Of a stretch of 64,000 nt of DNA, positions 12,102 through 26,374 are shown piece after piece (position 1 is the first letter of the stretch; each line of letters opens with the position of its first letter). Source of the stretch: Balamuthia mandrillaris (taxonomy: Eukaryota; Discosea; Longamoebia; Balamuthiidae). The position numbers and the translations under genes were made by a program. The notes beneath the pieces were generated by a model that had not been told where the DNA came from, searched no databases, and saw only the letters and a program-made list of their open reading frames with translations. The stretch lies in the NCBI GenBank assembly GCA_031835245.1, contig JAVKOQ010000120.1, forward strand, positions 1 through 64,000, read 5' to 3'.

Positions 12102-14808
12102 TTAGGGGCGCTGGGATGCATTTCGAGAAGAAGAAAAGTTAGAGGACGACAAAAGGTCAGCAAATGGATCACTTTGGCGTTTGGCCTGCTGTGGTTGCAT
12201 GGAGGGCGGAGAGAGGTGTCTTTGAGAACTGGAGGAGGAAGAAGGGGTAGCCCAGCTAGTTGTTGTAGGATGAGAGTGATGATCATAGCCGTTGAAAGAA
12301 GGATTTTGTGAGTGGTAAAGACCTTGCTGGTAAAGGTCTCCGCCGCTTCGTGAGCGATGCATAGGATCAGAGTGCCAAGCTGATCCTTGCAATGATGAGG
12401 GCGGTGTTAACGGTTGGTGATGATGGGAAGAGGACTCTAGGAGTGAAAAAGATACTGGATAAGCCGAAGCCTGGCCGTAAGAAAGTGGAGAGCTAGTAGT
12501 AGTGGTGGACTTAGCCAAGGAGGCATGTGCAGGAGTGTTGGTAGCAGAAGTTGGGCCTAAGAGGTCGAACAAATCATGGTTAATCGTATTAGAGGTTGGT
12601 GGAGCTGAAGAGGGACGGCTCAAGCTGGTGGCCACCTGAAGGGTGTCCAGAAAGAAACTATCGGCCGTTTGGTTGCTGCTTGGCGGGGTGGGGGAAGAGG
12701 AAAACGGGGACCATTCATTATCAACGAATTGGCTCTGTGAACTGTGTTGATTAGGTGAGTTCCTTGGGGAGGCAGTGACAGCGTGTACGCTACTGCCAAT
12801 TGTTGAAGATGAGTCCGTATTCGAGTGCCAATCCAACATGGAGAATAAGTCTCCACCAACGGCCATACCGCCGACAGTTGCCACATTGCTTTCTTTTTTT
12901 TCAGCTTGGCTGGATGGTGGTGGGCTTCCGCGAGAACGGCTACCCCTACTACCATGGCTACCTGATTTCTTTTGACCACTGCTTGATTGTCGCTTTGAGT
13001 CACTCCTACAGAAGAAATTGTTGGTGTTTTACAGGCGTTCTGGAAAGGAAAACAAACAAACCTGGAGCCATCTCTAGAAGATTTTAGATCGGGTTTTGAT
13101 CGTTTTTGAGCGTGCTTAGGACGTTGTACACTAACACCCAAACGCTTTAGCACTGAGTATATGTCAGGACGCTTATAGGGGTCCTCATCCAGCAAATAAG
13201 CTGTCAAGGATGATGGTCAGCAGGCAAACCACAATTAAGTGAAAACAAAGTGTGCAAATAAAGGTGACAAGAGCTGCGTAGTACTGACATAACTACAAAC
13301 TCGACGTATCCACCAGTATAGCAGCTACAATTGTGCAACATTTTTTCTGCCATACCTCCGACCATAAGTTTTAGGTAAGGCCGTGAAAACCACGAAATAA
13401 AACTTATGTAAAATTGGTATGGACTAATCGGAAAGAGGAGACGAATTGAAAGGAAAAAAAAAGCGATAGAAACGACGACAAAGAAGGAAAAGTTCGTCAC
13501 AAGTCGAAGAAAAAATAAATAGCGTACCGATGAATGCTGTGAGCTTGCTAGAATAAGGACATGGTTCAGGTACCCTATAACTACAGTTCAATATACCCAA
13601 TGCGCCATCAAAAGCGTCAACATAAAAAGCGAGTTTAAACAATAAACAGCCTAGTGCCTATGAAGAAATGGGTCAGATAAGAAATCCTCTTTTCTGGTTG
13701 TGGTGTGTATGTGGATAGGAAAGCTGCATACCCAGATGTCACATTTTTCGTTTATCAACTCTCCTTTGTACAAATCCACCATTTCAGGAGACCGATAGAA
13801 GAGGGTGGTATTTTTTTGAATGTCCTCATCAGCCTCTGCCCTATCCCTTTCGGCCTTGGGAAGGTACGTGCGGGTGGTGGCACTTCCGAAGTCGCCCAAC
13901 TTCAGCATGCCGTTCCGGTGCATCAACACGTTCTCCACCTTTTATCCGTGGCATGTTAGCGCCAACAAGCAGCCACAACAGTTGGAGAAAGGATAAAAAG
14001 AAAAAGGAAAGGAGGACAGAAGGAATGAGAGAAAAGGGAGAGAATCCTGCCTTGAGATCGCGGTGCGCAACGGGAGGGTCCTGGCTGTGAAGGTAATGCA
14101 CAGCCTCGCATACTTTGGTAAAGATGGCAAAAATTTCGTCCTCCCGAAGCTTGGTTTGTATGCGCCGCAGCATCAGATCCAAAAGGCTGCCGTTCTCGCA
14201 GTATTCCGTCACGAGCACGGTCTCCGTGCCAAACCTGTCTCTCTGGATGGTGGAGGAGCCAAACAGACCAATAACGGGCTTATCGGGACCGCCATACTTT
14301 CTCTGTGTTCATTTGTGTTGTTGGTAAGGAGGGATATTGGAATCGTAAGGACAAACACAAAACAAACACGTAAAAGGTAACACTTTTGAATAATACTTTA
14401 CCAGCAGGCTAATCTCGTTGTTCACAATTTTAAGGTGCTCTTGGTCTTGCACCATGATGCGTTTCAGCGCAAAGGGCTGTCCCGTAGATATCTCCTGCAC
14501 CAAAAACACAAAGGCGAACCCCCCTTTTTGTTTGTTTTCAAATAGGGTCAAGGTCGTTTTCCCACTTTCAAAAAATATAATCTTTCTAGTTTTGCAAACG
14601 TACCTTCGGCAAGCCTTTTCACAACCCGGTAGGAACGTCCTTCCACCGCAAAAATGGTGCCGGCCTCGATGTTGGAGCCACCGCCTCCTCCACCAAAAGA
14701 AGGACCACCGCCGCCTCCTCCCCCTGCGCCGCCGCCAGGGGAGCCCCCCAGGCTCAAGTTTTCCAGCCCGCCACGCAGGCTGTTCAGACCGGAAGCTAGT
14801 TTGTGCAT
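12102..14808 (-). CDS. Numb-associated (AAK1/GAK/Ark1-type) serine/threonine kinase
   Basis: Seven exons read on the minus strand: 14808-14604, 14523-14402, 14296-14051, 13938-13732, 13657-13528, 13200-13062 and 13005-12102. They give 650 residues. A Gly-rich N-terminus precedes the kinase domain (about 58-335). Its key motifs are the loop LAEGGFAFVFLV, the lysine in FALKRI, HRDLKVENVL, LGDFGSAT and RSPEMVDLY in place of APE. The loop and catalytic signature are those of the NAK family, which phosphorylates clathrin adaptor subunits and controls endocytosis and actin patches. The Ser/Gln/Pro-rich tail (350-650) ends near DPFADLL. DPF is the classic AP2-appendage binding motif, which supports a clathrin role. 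The intron within HRDLK|VENVL has a GC donor (gcagga...aaag). A second copy of this gene's 5' end lies near 58.9-59.0 kb. Confidence 0.93.
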
Positions 14809-15339
14809 TGCGGCGGAGAAGAAGCAGCAGGGGAAAAAAGGAAGATGGACAGGAAGAGAGCAGCCAGCCCAAAGGAAAGGAAAGGAAAGGCAAGGAAAGG
14901 CAAGGAAGGAAAGGAAGAGAGACCAAAAAAAAATATCCCCAGAAGAAATTTTTTCTTTTTCTTTTTCTACTTTTTTTTTGCGATGGATTAATAAGGAAAG
15001 CCTTTCTTTTTTGTCGACATATATGAGGGGCACTTCTTTAAAGAAATTCGGAAGGCAACCGAGGGAGAACTGGTAGAAACACGTCGCTTCAACAACGAAT
15101 GAGAACCTCTGCCCTTCATGCTGCGGGGGGGGGGGGCCCCCCCCCCCCCTTGACCAAGCTCCTACTCGCGTTGCCACTGCTCCTGTCATCCATCTTGGAG
15201 GACCGCTCCTATATAATTTTCTAAATAAAGAGGAACACGTTTTAATTAACGCCCTCTCCTCACCTTTCTCTTGCGGCAGCTCAAACGAAAGCCAAGTTCA
15301 TTTGCAAGTCAGCCATTTGTAAGCATTAATAAAGGAACC
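14809..15339. promoter_or_regulatory. Divergent promoter region between NAK kinase and HSP20
   Basis: The two genes start head to head 531 bp apart. The interval holds a TTTTTTGTCGACA motif (GTCGAC at 15013-15018) and a perfect G12C12 palindrome at 15125-15148. A TATA-like tatataat at 15210-15217 lies about 123 bp before the HSP20 ATG. I saw no array of properly phased GAA/TTC heat-shock boxes. Confidence 0.5.
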
Positions 15340-15954
15340 ATGTGGCCTCGCACTCTTCGCAACCGCCACCAACCAGCTGCAACTGCAGCTGTGCGCTCAT
15401 GGAAAACCGCAGGAGGGTCATGGAGGTCATTGGCCAGCACCTCATTCCAAGAGGAATGGAACGTGCCCGTGGAGCAAATCGAAGAGGCCACCAAGGCGGG
15501 GGAACCCTCTCACCACGCCGTCTTCAGCCGCTGGCTCATGCGGCAGCCCTTCGGCTACGGAAGCCTTTTCAGGCCCTCCCATCCTTACCTCCAGCAGCCC
15601 ATCACTGAGACTCATGAGTCCGAGCAAGAGCTCCTCTTCAGGACCTCCTTTCGTGGGCAGCGGATACCCTCCGAGGCAGTCCAAGTGAGCGTGCAAGGGC
15701 AAAACCTGACCATCAGCGTTCAACCGCCCCTGGAAAAGGTAGAAGAACAGGCGGCTGCTGCTTCAGCTGGTGTCGCTGAAGACGTCAAGCAACCCACCAA
15801 AGACACGAGGGGGTTTACTCACAAGTTCCAACTGCCGCCAGAGTGCGATCCCCAAAAGGCGAGAGCCATGCTGCACGAGGGGGGCCTCATTGTGAGCGTC
15901 CCCAAGGCCACCGAAGACCAGTTGCCCCCTGACAAGACGCATGGCGAGCCCTGA
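15340..15954 (+). CDS. Small heat-shock protein (alpha-crystallin/HSP20 family), probably mitochondrial
   Basis: This is a single exon of 204 residues. The C-terminal half is an alpha-crystallin domain: EQELLFRTSFRG, then VQVSVQGQNLTISVQ, a charged Ala-rich insert, GFTHKFQLPPECD and finally ARAMLHEGGLIVSVPK, the characteristic end of the fold. Small HSPs hold unfolding proteins in a refoldable state. The N-terminus (MWPRTLRNRHQP, then Arg/Ser/Ala-rich) looks like a mitochondrial presequence, which is an inference. The ATG at 15340 is the first in the frame; the open frame extends upstream but with no earlier ATG. Its 3' end and 3' flank are duplicated, in direct and inverted form, at 58.7-59.4 kb. 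Confidence 0.88.
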   Translation: MWPRTLRNRHQPAATAAVRSWKTAGGSWRSLASTSFQEEWNVPVEQIEEATKAGEPSHHAVFSRWLMRQPFGYGSLFRPSHPYLQQPITETHESEQELLFRTSFRGQRIPSEAVQVSVQGQNLTISVQPPLEKVEEQAAAASAGVAEDVKQPTKDTRGFTHKFQLPPECDPQKARAMLHEGGLIVSVPKATEDQLPPDKTHGEP

Positions 15955-16243
15955 ACCTCCTCACCCACTCTCACCATCAGTGTTTATAACTGCTCCAGCC
16001 CATCACAATTGTCACCTCCTTCAGGGCTAGACAAAACCAGCCCTTGCTTGTTGCCCGCTACCGCCCGCTACCGCCCCACCAGCGCCGCCCTTCAGAGGCA
16101 CTTTCGCCTTTTCCCTTTGATGTCTACGCACACAAAAAAGGCGCCAATTTTTTTTTTTGGTGGCGCCTCTTCCGGCACAATAAAACACATGCGCACACTC
16201 ATCACCGAAATCACAAAAAAAAAAAAAAAACGTAGCGAACCGG

Positions 16244-19200
16244 ATGGAGGAGGTGCCGCCGCAGCAGATGGAGCAGCAGGAGCAGCAGCAGGAGGGTGGT
16301 GGCACAAGCGAACACGCATCGTTGCAGCCAAGAACAAAGAAAAGGAGAGTAAGCTCCGCTACTGCTGCGGCTGGCCAACCGTCCCGCAACTGGAGCAGTT
16401 TGCCGATGCCCAGTTCCACGGACTGGCAGAAGCAATCGTTGCCTCAACTGTTAGACGTCCTTTTTCCGGGCGTACTTCCGCTTGCAAAGAACACCTATGG
16501 TGGGAAGCTGCAAAAAGAGCTGTTGGCTCGGCTGGTTGAAGCGGGTACGTCCACCAACAACACAGCCAACTGACAACGTATGCTGACCACTTGAGGGTGA
16601 ACATGCATGTTCCTTCTGCCGAAACTAACAGTTAGGCAAGAGCAAGCTGGGCCAAGTGAAGCACCAAACACAGCTGGGGCAGAGAAGCCGGGTCGGATGT
16701 TCGGCTTCAAATGTGAGGCAATGGTTTGGTTCAAACAAATGAAGACCTACGCAGTGTTCGGCAAGAGAGAGGTACCACTGTCACAACTGTTGTGCCGCCT
16801 CCATTGCCCTGACTTTGTTCCTGGAAAGACCATTGTGCGGCCCATGACAGAGGAGGAGAAGCAGGCTCACCATAAAATATTCCCTCGACCACAAACCTCT
16901 CAGTCACCACGAGGAAGAACGGCAGTTGCAGGGGGAGGAGGAGGAGGAGGAGAAAAAAAAGGGAAAGAAAAAGAAAGCGAACAAGGACAAGGTCAAGGGG
17001 AGGAACAAGGGCAATCACAAAGAGCGCATGGACGTCTTGGAAGCGACAAGAGCGGGGCAGATAGGGAGGCAATAGATCTGGCAGAAGCGGCCTACCGTCT
17101 GTTCAACTCCCAACCCCATGAAATGGCGGAGAAGGTGGATGTGATGACTTGTAATGAGGCGTTGGTGACCCTCAACACTTCTTCCAAACGCATCGCCTTC
17201 ATTGTGTTTCATGCCGATCAGTGGGGTGGGTCTGGGGACGAGCCGTATGAAGAACTGCCAGAAGGTATGTCATGCTCTCCCTTCGGGCGACTGTGTGATT
17301 GGTATTGCTAATGTCTTCTTGCCACAAGTTTTCTATCATAAAAAGCTGGAGGCATACATGCAAAAATTGAGGTACGCATCCTGTTGAGCTCATGCTTCTT
17401 TGTTCTTACTTGTTCTCTGCTCTCCCTTTGCTTGCTCGTTGCGTGCATTCCCCCTCACAATTGTGATGATACAGCAGCCAACCACTCTCCCCCCGACTCC
17501 ACAGACTGAAATGGCTTGCAACTCATGGGATAATGCAACGCAAAAACCAATTTGAGGCCACACTGCCACCTGTTGTTGAGAAGGAGCGTGTTCGTTATGT
17601 GGCCTCTTGGTTTCGGCGGAGTGGCATGGCAGAACGTTATGGAAACCAGCACGTTTTTATGGCAGTGAAGCAGCTGCTGGACTCGGGGAAGGTCATTGGT
17701 GCCATGGACAACGACCAAGCAATGTTGAAGAACGTTTGGGATTGGATGTTGTCAGATACCCTCATCGCTCTGTGTGGATGCACGTTTGACTATCGTTATG
17801 AAGCTGAGTGGGCAGCATACGTGTGGTACCGCGTGTTCGACTGGAGACACTGTGCAGCCTTTCGGTTCGCCCCAGACCTGCCCTTCCACCTCCATCCATC
17901 CATCTATGATGGACTACCCATGCAAAGTGAGGCATCGTCAGGGAAGAGTAGGAGAGACCGAAGGCCAGATGTGCTGCTCTCCATTACCCTCAACCAAGAC
18001 AGTGGTCATCGGTACGTCCTCCCAAGCTTCTCCCACCTCCCCCCACTAATCCAAGGCAGCAGTGGCCATACCTTTCCATTTCTCTTTGTGGAGATATCTG
18101 CGGAGGCCATTGCCGACGAGCAAACCGACCACAAAGATCACAAGAAGCTGCTGGTATGCATGCGGCTAGCCCTGGAGAAGCAAATCCTCGCGTTACTGCA
18201 GAGCCTACACGAGGAGGAACAATTCATCGAGGCGTTGCAGGAGCTGCGTGTCTTCGGGGCGCTTACTGCTGCATCAAAGCTGTTTCTCTTTGCCATGCGG
18301 CCATTGTTGGACCTCGATCACCGCTCCGTGGTGTATGAGTGGCATGAACGGGCAGGAGCTTTGGACATTCTCCACGTGAGGGATGTGATTGCTGCATTCG
18401 AATGCTTCGAAAGGATGAGTCGAGCAGCCCACCACATGGAAAACATTTGGAACAACGTTGGAACACGCCGGGGCGGACCTCCAGTTTTGCAGTTCTACCT
18501 GCCTGTTCTGTGTGACATACCAGCTGCCCGACCTAACCATGCAGCTGTCACTCCAACCAAGAATCCACCAAAAGACAGAAAGCGCTCGCACACATCCGAT
18601 AGTGAATCAACCGGACACGAACACCGGCAGAAGAAACAACATTCAGGCAAAGGCAAAGACGACAACAAAGGCAACGGCCCAGGGGATGCGGCAGAGAAGA
18701 ACGGGCGAGGAGGTGAAGGAGAGGTGCAAGATGCTGGCTTTTTTCCTTCATCGGATTCCGCAGAGCTGCAACCGGAAGTGTTAGCATCGTTGCAGACACA
18801 CAGCCTGCTGCCGACAGAGTTTTTGCCTGCAATCCGTGGCTGGATTGGGAAGGTGCGGGCAATTGTGGCCTTGTTGTGCAGCGAAGCTGCGAACACATGG
18901 ATTGGGCTGACTATCACACTCCAACCAAACCAACCAGGGAGGAAACACATGGCTGAGCAAAGGTCCAGAAGGCAAGGTGGTCATCCTCAAATGCAGGAAG
19001 AGGCCCAACCAGGAACTGGATCTGCTAGGCAGGGTCACACCCCATCCCAACCTGCCCACCCTTCACTTCTCCGCAGAACGCCAACTGCCAGATGGCAGAT
19101 ACGCCTCTGTCATGGTGCAGAACCGGCTGATGAGCATGCAGGAAGCAGCGACGGGGCCAGCCAGCGGGGCGGTGTGTGCCTTGGCATGTGCGGTGGACAT

Positions 19201-19702
19201 CATGCAAGCCATGCTGCACCTCCACAGCCATGGCATCTGCCACAGGGACATCAAACCAAGAAACATCATGTGGGACCCAACCACCCGCCATTGGGTCTTG
19301 TTGGACTTGGATTTGGCCTCCGTCTGGCTGATCCCCCGCAAGAAGGAAACGGAAGAGGAAGAACAGATGGAGGGAAGCAGGAAGAGCAAGCGGGCTTCCC
19401 CTCCACCAAGATTGCTGACCAGCAGATACGTGGGAACGCATGGCTTCATGGCTCCTGAAGTTTATGCCTGTGATGGCTTGGAGGAATATGACGCCTTCCT
19501 GGCGGACACGTGGAGTTTCGCAAGGAGCTTGCAGGCGGTGTTCATGGAGCGCACAGCAGTGTTGCCCCACAGCAGCATGCCAGCATTGAACAAGCTGCTG
19601 GAGGAGGCCACCCATCCCCAACCTCACCGCAGACCCTCCCTCCACACCGCCTTCCCCAATCTGCAAGAACTTCTCCGCAATTTTCAGGCTAGCTCGACAT
19701 GA
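16244..19702 (+). CDS. REase-fold nuclease domain fused to protein kinase (Crinkler-like effector architecture)
   Basis: Five exons (16244-16544, 16632-17264, 17329-17371, 17505-18852, 18938-19702) join in frame to 1029 residues. Residues 1-100 are Gln/Ser-rich, followed by a region with GKREVPLSQLLCRLHCPDF, a Gly/Lys/Gln-rich low-complexity linker and a domain of about 300 residues. That domain contains RRPDVLLSI, then FLFVEIS, then DHKKLLVCMRLALEKQI and later VVYEWHERAG. Asp followed by Glu-x-x after a hydrophobic strand and a helix with HKKL is the layout of restriction-endonuclease-fold domains in Crinkler-type proteins. After a charged linker comes a kinase (about 770-1029): IGKGGNTWLSKG, VVILK, CHRDIKPRN, DLDLAS in place of DFG, and GTHGFMAPEV. 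REase plus kinase fusions are known among CRN-like effectors. Whether this protein is secreted, nuclear or active is not visible. ExS replaces the usual ExK, so nuclease activity is uncertain. Confidence 0.75.
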
Positions 19703-19787
19703 AAGAGAGGGGAGAAAGAGGGGAGGTGAGAGAGAACTTCTCCGCAATTTTCAGGCTAGCTCGACATGAAAGAGAGGGGAGAGAGAA
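19667..19787 (+). repeat. 67-bp tandem duplication across the stop codon of the kinase fusion gene
   Basis: Sequence from 19667 (gaacttctccgcaattttca...) recurs from 19734 with a 67-bp period. It carries the last coding residues, the TGA and the adjoining purine-rich tract. The second copy lies entirely in the 3' flank. The rest of 19788-20116 shows no gene. Confidence 0.85.
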
Positions 19788-20116
19788 CAATTACTTGCGG
19801 TTTCAGCCCTCCACTTTGAGTTTTTTGACTCGGTAACCTGCTCCCTTTCACTTTTCCTGTGCTGCTCTGGGGGTTTTTGCAGGCCTCTATGACGCTACCG
19901 AATACAAGAGCGCAAGGGAGGAGAGAAACTGTAACTTTTTCCTTTTTTTGTGGACGCGTTACGCTTATTAATTTCAACGAAGGCAAGCTGCTCGACTGTG
20001 TTGCCAGGCGAAGTCTTTGCGTGCAGCCAAAAACTTCGCTGCAGGACTTTTTAAATTTTCTTGTCTTCTTTCACCTTCTGGGTTTACCTTCGTTTCCAAT
20101 ACAGCAATATAGTAGC

Positions 20117-23989
<3,873 letters not shown>

Positions 23990-24022
23990 CGCACTAAGGA
24001 ATGAAAGAAAGCTCTTCTCTTA

Positions 24023-24613
24023 CTACTCTTCTACACTTTGTACAACTGCGCCCTCCTCGATCAGAGCCTCCTCCAACCGAGCCAATAAAATTGCCTTTTT
24101 GCCCGACGTGGACAGACCTCTGTGTTTCAGCTCTTCTTTCAGTTCTGCGATGCTTAGCTTCTCTGTGTCCAGCGTCATTGTCTGGCTAAACTCCTGCCCT
24201 AGGTCATGTATGCTCCAAAAATTGCCCACTTGTTGATCATCCGAACTCCAGTCCAGTATCACCTCTTCTACCTCGTCAGAATAACGAGGAACGAAGTGAG
24301 GCACGTAGTTGTTCCTGTCCCCGTCAGCGTAGTCGCGACTGTGAATACCGTCCAACTGAAGTTTTGGAGGTTCATTCCGGGTGAACGTGATGATCTCGGT
24401 GGGTTGATCTGAGACGAAGCCAACCTTCCGTGTCTTTTTGGCTTTTGTGGCGTTGGCTTTAGGGAGTGAAGAAACAGCCTTAGGCCTCGAGGATGAGATG
24501 TTCACGGACGATGGTCGGTCATTCTCTTTGTTAAGGTCGTCGCTGTCCATAACAGCGGTTGCTTTCTTGGTGGGGGCCTTCCCTCTCCGTCTCTTTGCGT
24601 AGCGTGGCACCAT
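24023..24613 (-). CDS. SAP-domain protein
   Basis: This is a single exon of 196 residues. The C-terminus contains LSIAELKEELKHRGLSTSGK followed by KAILLARLEEAL, a full SAP helix-turn-helix, which binds AT-rich or scaffold DNA and occurs in chromatin and RNA-processing proteins. The N-terminal half is basic (MVPRYAKRRRGKAPTKKA), consistent with a nuclear location. The middle is acidic with many Asp/Trp. I chose the ATG at 24613 because the residues that follow are compositionally uniform; an upstream ATG at 24784 in the same frame is possible. It lies 38 bp (from 24784) or 208 bp (from 24613) downstream of the DTWD1 stop and runs in the same direction. Confidence 0.75.
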   Translation of the reverse strand: MVPRYAKRRRGKAPTKKATAVMDSDDLNKENDRPSSVNISSSRPKAVSSLPKANATKAKKTRKVGFVSDQPTEIITFTRNEPPKLQLDGIHSRDYADGDRNNYVPHFVPRYSDEVEEVILDWSSDDQQVGNFWSIHDLGQEFSQTMTLDTEKLSIAELKEELKHRGLSTSGKKAILLARLEEALIEEGAVVQSVEE

Positions 24614-24821
24614 GGTCTCCTTCCCGTGTTTCCTATCCCCTTGTGCGTGTCGTGCTGTGACTGTGGTGCTTTTGGGATAACTTTTTCCGCCTTTGTAACC
24701 GCCTTTCTTAAAAACCGTTTCTTGCGAAAAAAGGCGGCAACACACGAAATTTCCAATTTTTTGCGGACACCGATCAAAACACATGAGATCACCACATCGA
24801 CAAAAAAAATCTTGCTTTCTT

Positions 24822-25019
24822 TTATTGTTCTTGGATGTAGTTCTTGATCCTCTTGAAGCTCTTGTTCTCTTCTTTGTAGCTCTGTTGTATCATCTTGTAC
24901 ATGTACGTGTAGTAGAACAAAAGGTCGTCGTATTCGCCGTGGTATTCTCCCCGTTGCTTCTCATGCCACTCTCGATAGAAATAATAGATTGCTGCGTGTT
25001 CAACAAGTCAGCATGGAAA

Positions 25020-25062
<43 letters not shown>

Positions 25063-26196
25063 AAGACCTTCGATGGTGGCAAGGCAAGTATCGCCCACTT
25101 GTTGGAATCTCCAAAACAACGTCTTATGAGACTCGATTTGAATGCAAGGAAGGCGTTTCACGCGTTCGTCTCGAAGAATGACTTTGGCTTTCTGCCAAGT
25201 AGAATCAATAACGATTAACCTCTTCATTTGAGAGATGTCCAACTCTTGAATACTCTTTGCTTCCTACTCCATGCATAAGAGAAAAAAAGTGAGGGTTAGA
25301 ACAGCAAAAACAGGGCGAAGCAGAGAAGCAGAGCAGAGTAGAGAGAAGAGAAAACTCTGACAAACGGAGAAGCGAGAAAAGGCAAAGCATCGACACCACA
25401 TACGAAAGAGGTAACAAGAGATGAGAGCGACAGAGGAGAAGAAGGAGGATTGCTTACGGGCGAGGGAAACAACAAAAAGGTTCCTTCCTCGGAGAAATCA
25501 GGGAATTCGGGGTACTCGTACATTTTGACTTTGTCGGGAGCTAGCACGCACGCATGCACCGCCGTGCTCTTGCTTTTCTGTTCGGCTGGGTGGTGCAAAC
25601 TTACACACAAACATCAGCAGAGAGAGAGAGAGAGAGAGAGAGGAGAGCAGAGAGAGAACGAGAGAAGGATAACAGGGATGGGTTGCTTACATGTCGCAGG
25701 TAAAAGGGAGAGCAACGCGGGGAGTCCGTTCAGGATGGGCTAAAACGATGTGACAGTCGTAACAGAAGAAGCGGCGCTTCGAGTTACAGCGAGGACACTG
25801 GCCAACAAAAACGTTTATCACATCAGCTCAAATGGTTCATAAAACGGGAGGGTAAGCCTATCGTACATGATACCGTTGCTTCTCCGCCAAGAAGCTTTGG
25901 TCGGATAGCTTTAGATCGTGCAATGGATGAGCGGGTGCGCCTTCCTCGGCAGAGGAGCTGCTGGCCAGGACGGCCGACTCTCCTCCAATCCCGCTTTCTT
26001 CCGTCTCTTTGGCTTTCTCAGCTTCCTCCGAGAAGCTCTCTCTGTCTCTTTTCTTTCCCCTGTTTTTTTCATTGGTCTCCTTGTTGCTGCTGCTGCTGCC
26101 GCTGGGCGCTTCCATTTTCTGGTGGTGGTGGTTGTTGTTGTTTCTCTCTTCTGCAGCCCCTCTTCGTTTGAACATGGGTTTTTGTCGTCGAAACAT
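24822..26196 (-). CDS. DTWD1: DTW-domain tRNA-uridine aminocarboxypropyltransferase (DTWD1-like)
   Basis: Five exons on the minus strand (26196-25867, 25797-25691, 25599-25458, 25263-25068, 24991-24822) give 314 residues. A charged N-terminal extension is followed by a zinc-binding CPRCNSKRRFFCYDC, then KSTAVHACVLAPDKV, YEYPEFPDF, the signature IDSTWQKAK (the DxTW box), KTLFWRFQQ and TCLATIEAIYYFYREWH. The order and spacing match human DTWD1, which transfers the 3-amino-3-carboxypropyl group of SAM to uridine in tRNA (acp3U). The start is the first ATG of the frame; GTCGAC overlaps it at 26197-26202. An (AG)n tract (sense CT) occupies two introns. Confidence 0.92.
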
Positions 26197-26319
26197 GTCG
26201 ACGTAATTATATTTCGGTTTTGGAGAATGCCACCTCTGGCTAGCCCTTCTGGCAAAAATCAAGACTAGACCCCAATCCTATCTCTATTTTTGTAAGCATT
26301 GTAATAAGAAAGAGAGGGA

Positions 26320-26349
26320 TCGGCACAACCCAAGGCCGGGTTGTGCCGA
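26320..26349. repeat. 12-bp perfect hairpin
   Basis: TCGGCACAACCC (26320-26331) and GGGTTGTGCCGA (26338-26349) are exact complements around a 6-nt loop. The hairpin lies between the 5' end of DTWD1 and the left border of the second coiled-coil family copy. Confidence 0.8.
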
Positions 26350-26374
26350 CTACTACAAAAAGCTGAATAGAGCA

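Noticed and set aside
15271-15339. Longer N-terminus for HSP20
   Set aside because: The upstream frame is open but contains no ATG, so the ATG at 15340 is the better start.
18853-18937. Frameshift between the nuclease and kinase halves
   Set aside because: A GT-AG intron with a CTGAC branch site removes it and restores a perfect glycine-rich kinase loop.
24614-24784. Longer N-terminus for the SAP protein from the ATG at 24784
   Set aside because: The extra residues are Cys/Phe-rich and unlike the rest, and the segment lies in the short gap after DTWD1. It is kept as an alternative only.
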